From JBJXGF01 sp046153015 (lineage in GTDB: Bacteria > Actinomycetota > Acidimicrobiia > Acidimicrobiales > CAIXPF01): a DNA stretch of 16,137 nt. Below are positions 14,303-16,137 of this stretch, piece by piece. The notes under the pieces were generated by a model. The model made no database searches and was not told the DNA's origin. It saw only the letters and a list, made by a program, of their open reading frames with translations. The translations under genes and the position numbers were made by a program. Position 1 is the stretch's first letter. Each line of letters begins with the position of its first letter. Where the stretch lies: positions 1 to 16,137 of the forward strand of contig JBJXGF010000112.1 in the NCBI GenBank assembly GCA_046153015.1, written 5' to 3'.

Positions 14303-14308
14303 ACCTTA
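14303..14308 (-). promoter_or_regulatory. -10 element TAAGGT for leaderless CoA-transferase
   Basis: Read on the minus strand, TAAGGT is eight bases before the ATG at 14294 and fits the TANNNT leaderless arrangement. It lies just after the phosphatase stop, so the CoA-transferase can be transcribed alone. The AAGG within the box could alternatively act as a ribosome site for an operon message. Confidence 0.4.
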
Positions 14309-14317
14309 GCGGGCGCC

Positions 14318-14995
14318 CTACCGGGTCCGGTCCGGCGCGTCGAGGTGCTCCACGTCGGACAGACGGGACAGGCTGAACGTGTGCCCGTCGCCCAACTCCA
14401 TCGCCTCGAGACGGGTGATCGAGGCATGGCCGAGCACGAAGCGCTCCCACTCCCAGGGGGTGGGCTCGAGGCCGAGGAGATGGCAGATCAGCACGGCGTT
14501 GGTGCCGGCGTGGGCAACGACGAGCAGACGCCGGCCCGGCTCGGCGATGCGCCAGACAGGCAGCTCGGCCGACGCCGGGTCGACGCCTCGCTCGGCGAGG
14601 AACAGCCCGCCGGCCTCGCGCACCCGGGCCACGAAGTCGCGCACCGACTCCCCGCCGGGCAGGCCGAGCCAGCGTTCATGGGAGGGGCGGGCCCGGTCGG
14701 CCTTGAAGGCCTCCTCCGCCTTCTCCGCCGGGGTGCCGTGCCAGACGGGGTTGCGGATCTCCTGCAGCCAGTCGCGCACGGTCGCCCGGCAGCCGGTGCG
14801 CTGCTCGAAGGGCGCCGCGGTCTGGCGGGCGCGGGTGAGCGGAGAGACGAACACCTCGTCGAAGCGTTCGCCGGCCAGACGCTCGGCGAGCTGCTCCGCC
14901 TGGCGGCGGCCTCGTACGGTGAGCGGCGGATCGTCGATGGCCAGCCCCTCGCGCACCCATTCCGGCTCGGCGTGGCGGGCGAGGACTATCTCCAT
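14318..14995 (-). CDS. Histidine phosphatase superfamily (phosphoglycerate mutase-like) protein
   Basis: A 225-residue branch-1 histidine phosphatase. The phosphohistidine is His8 in LARHAEPEW. Arg55 in SPLTRARQTA, Glu79 in WLQEIRN and His162 in VVAHAGTNAVL complete the expected phosphate pocket. The family includes phosphoglycerate mutases and broad phosphatases; the N-terminal RHAEP instead of RHGET is common in uncharacterised actinobacterial members. It starts 19 bases after the hydrolase stop, and GGAG about a dozen bases upstream is a fair ribosome site. The 23-bp gap to the CoA-transferase makes a three-gene operon likely. Its substrate in a catabolic setting is unclear. Confidence 0.9.
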   Translation of the reverse strand: MEIVLARHAEPEWVREGLAIDDPPLTVRGRRQAEQLAERLAGERFDEVFVSPLTRARQTAAPFEQRTGCRATVRDWLQEIRNPVWHGTPAEKAEEAFKADRARPSHERWLGLPGGESVRDFVARVREAGGLFLAERGVDPASAELPVWRIAEPGRRLLVVAHAGTNAVLICHLLGLEPTPWEWERFVLGHASITRLEAMELGDGHTFSLSRLSDVEHLDAPDRTR

Positions 14996-15014
14996 TATGG
15001 GGCTGGCTCCATTG

Positions 15015-15740
15015 TCAGACTGGGGTGTGCGCGGCCAGGAACTCCTCCATCGCCTTCATGGCGGCGGGCTGGTCCTCGGGCTGCTTCCACCGTTCGATCA
15101 GCGTGGCGTTGGGCCCCAGCCGGGCCAGGTCGCGAGAAGACGACTCGGGGTGGTACAGGTCGTTGCCGAGCAGCACGAGCAGCGGGGTCGGACAGCGGGC
15201 GACGTCGTCGTGGGAGGCGGTGAAGAGGAACCCGTCGCCGCCGTACATCGACTCCCGGAACGCAGCCCACACCTCGGCGGGCGTGTCGGGCCGGCTGGCC
15301 TTGAGCTCGTCGGCCCAGCTGTCGAACATGTCGTAGAACGCCTGCCGGTTGCCGTCCAGCCCGATGGTCTGGAACACCACGCCGGACGCGACCCGCTCGG
15401 GGGCGGCGGCGGCCAGGGCCATGATGTACGAGCCGCCGATGCACATGCCGGCCACGTGGAAGCGGTCGACGCCGAGATGGTCCAGCAGCGCCAGCTGGTC
15501 GCCGGTGAAGGTGTGCCAGCCGTCGCCGGCGTTGACCGGGCCGGTGGAGCGCCCGGCGTTGCGCTGGTCCATGGCGATCACCCGGTACGTGCCCGAGAGC
15601 TGCTCGATCGGGTTCCACGGGGTCCCCGACCAGTACGACACCGCCGAGCGCATGCCGCCCGGGGCGATCAGGAGAATCGGGAAGCCGCTCCCGTGCTCCT
15701 CGTAGTAGAGGCTGACGTCGCCCTGCTCGAAGAACGGCAC
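15015..15740 (-). CDS. Alpha/beta hydrolase with cysteine at the nucleophile position
   Basis: A 241-residue alpha/beta-fold protein. DQRNAGRS (residues 59-66) and DGWHTFTGDQLALLDHLG lead to the nucleophile elbow HVAGMCIGGSY, where the usual Ser is Cys100, as in dienelactone hydrolases (GxCxGG). Asp194 in LLGNDLYHPESSS is a good candidate acid. A catalytic His is less obvious; His197 or the near-terminal His238 are options. I chose GTG 15740 because GGGAGG lies eight bases upstream and VPFFEQGDVSLYYEEHG is a natural start. The ATG at 15818 would add 26 residues without a ribosome site and unlike the family. It is first in a minus-strand operon with the phosphatase and CoA-transferase. Likely a hydrolase of an activated ester or lactone. 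Confidence 0.9.
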   Translation of the reverse strand: MPFFEQGDVSLYYEEHGSGFPILLIAPGGMRSAVSYWSGTPWNPIEQLSGTYRVIAMDQRNAGRSTGPVNAGDGWHTFTGDQLALLDHLGVDRFHVAGMCIGGSYIMALAAAAPERVASGVVFQTIGLDGNRQAFYDMFDSWADELKASRPDTPAEVWAAFRESMYGGDGFLFTASHDDVARCPTPLLVLLGNDLYHPESSSRDLARLGPNATLIERWKQPEDQPAAMKAMEEFLAAHTPV

Positions 15741-15840
15741 GTGCCGACCCTCCCTGCTCGTGATCCGGCAGGCCAGTTCAGCACACTCGGGCGCCGCTCG
15801 CGCCCCTTGTGCCGGCACGGCGGCCGGGGGCGTGTTGCGC
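15741..15840. promoter_or_regulatory. Intergenic gap upstream of the hydrolase operon
   Basis: These 100 bp lie between the stop of the stress-protein gene and the GTG of the hydrolase, both read on the minus strand. They contain a perfect ten-base palindrome, GTGCCGGCAC (15809-15818), and the GGGAGG ribosome site just before 15740. The operon promoter should be here, but no clear -10 could be picked out. Confidence 0.3.
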
Positions 15841-16137
15841 CTACGCCGCGGTCGGTGGGATCAGCACCACCGGAACGGCCGTCTCGTGCAGCACCCGCAG
15901 CGCCACGCTGCCGAGGTGCAGGCCGTGGAAGCCGCCGGCGCCGCGCCGGCCGAGCACCAGCAGATCGGCATGCTCCCGGGAGCCGACCTGGGCCAGCGTG
16001 CGGGCCGGGTCGCCCTCCTCCACCAGGGCGAGCACGTTGAGGCCCTCGGCGGCGAGCGGCGCGAGGCGGGCCTCGACGTCGTCCAGCGCGGCCTGGCGCC
16101 AGCCGGGGTCTTCGACGCGGCGGCCGGCGGAGGCGGC
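15841..16137 (-). CDS. Universal stress protein (UspA family), N-terminus beyond right edge
   Basis: The minus frame is open from the window edge to TAG at 15841-15843, giving 98 codons, roughly the last two thirds of a single-domain protein. It shows the UspA nucleotide-binding pattern G-xx-G-x9-G(S): LGRRGAGGFHGLHLGSVALRVL, followed by the final strand VPVVLIPP. The segment EEGDPARTLAQVGSREHADLLVLG is also typical. The ATP motif suggests an ATP-binding Usp rather than the non-binding UspA type. It is a general stress gene with no stated link to its neighbours. The start lies outside the window. Confidence 0.9.
   Translation of the reverse strand, partial: AASAGRRVEDPGWRQAALDDVEARLAPLAAEGLNVLALVEEGDPARTLAQVGSREHADLLVLGRRGAGGFHGLHLGSVALRVLHETAVPVVLIPPTAA

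Noticed and set aside
15741..15818. ATG 15818 as start of the Cys hydrolase
   Set aside because: It adds 26 residues unlike the family and has no ribosome site, whereas GTG 15740 has GGGAGG at proper spacing.

Overview
The window is very GC-rich, with G or C at nearly every third codon position, densely packed genes, GTG as well as ATG starts, and several starts preceded by a TANNNT hexamer at leaderless spacing. This fits a high-GC actinobacterium (Actinomycetota). An Acidimicrobiia-like lineage is a guess from the kinds of genes present and cannot be proved from one window.

Layout. Positions 1-1208 (minus) hold a family III CoA-transferase that runs off the left edge. Divergent from it, 1319-5409 (plus) is a compact run of four genes: SMP-30/gluconolactonase-type lactonase, alpha/beta hydrolase, a protein of two fused carboxymuconolactone-decarboxylase domains, and an HpaB-type flavin monooxygenase. 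A block unrelated to catabolism follows: thioredoxin with a zinc ribbon (5465-5905), CorA metal channel (minus, 5945-6952), a Fic protein that lost its N-terminus beside corA (about 6989-8077), the EngB/YsxC ribosome-assembly GTPase (8089-8721) and a secreted parallel beta-helix protein (8815-10470). A 34-bp tandem repeat lies behind that gene. Catabolic genes then resume: a metallo-beta-lactamase-fold hydrolase (minus, 10565-11398) divergent from a second HpaB-type monooxygenase (11478-13052), then a minus-strand group read right to left: alpha/beta hydrolase with a Cys nucleophile (15015-15740), histidine phosphatase (14318-14995) and a second, catalytically complete CoA-transferase (13062-14294). 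The right edge holds the C-terminal part of a universal stress protein.

How the genes may work together (inference). Two FADH2-dependent aromatic hydroxylases, two CoA-transferases, two alpha/beta hydrolases, an SMP-30 lactonase, an MBL hydrolase and a double CMD protein look like parts of a route that hydroxylates a phenolic or polycyclic substrate, activates acids as CoA thioesters and opens lactones or C-C bonds. The substrate cannot be read from the sequence. No flavin reductase (HpaC type), ring-cleavage dioxygenase or transcriptional regulator is visible, so the pathway must be completed elsewhere.

The points most worth a second look are the missing catalytic Asp in the left-edge CoA-transferase, the paired HpaB paralogues with different active-site residues, the fused double CMD, the truncated Fic gene lacking the part that should hold its inhibitory helix, the set of leaderless-type promoters, and the tandem repeat. 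No gene-free stretch exceeds 300 bases. I see no tRNA, rRNA, CRISPR array, IS element or phage gene.
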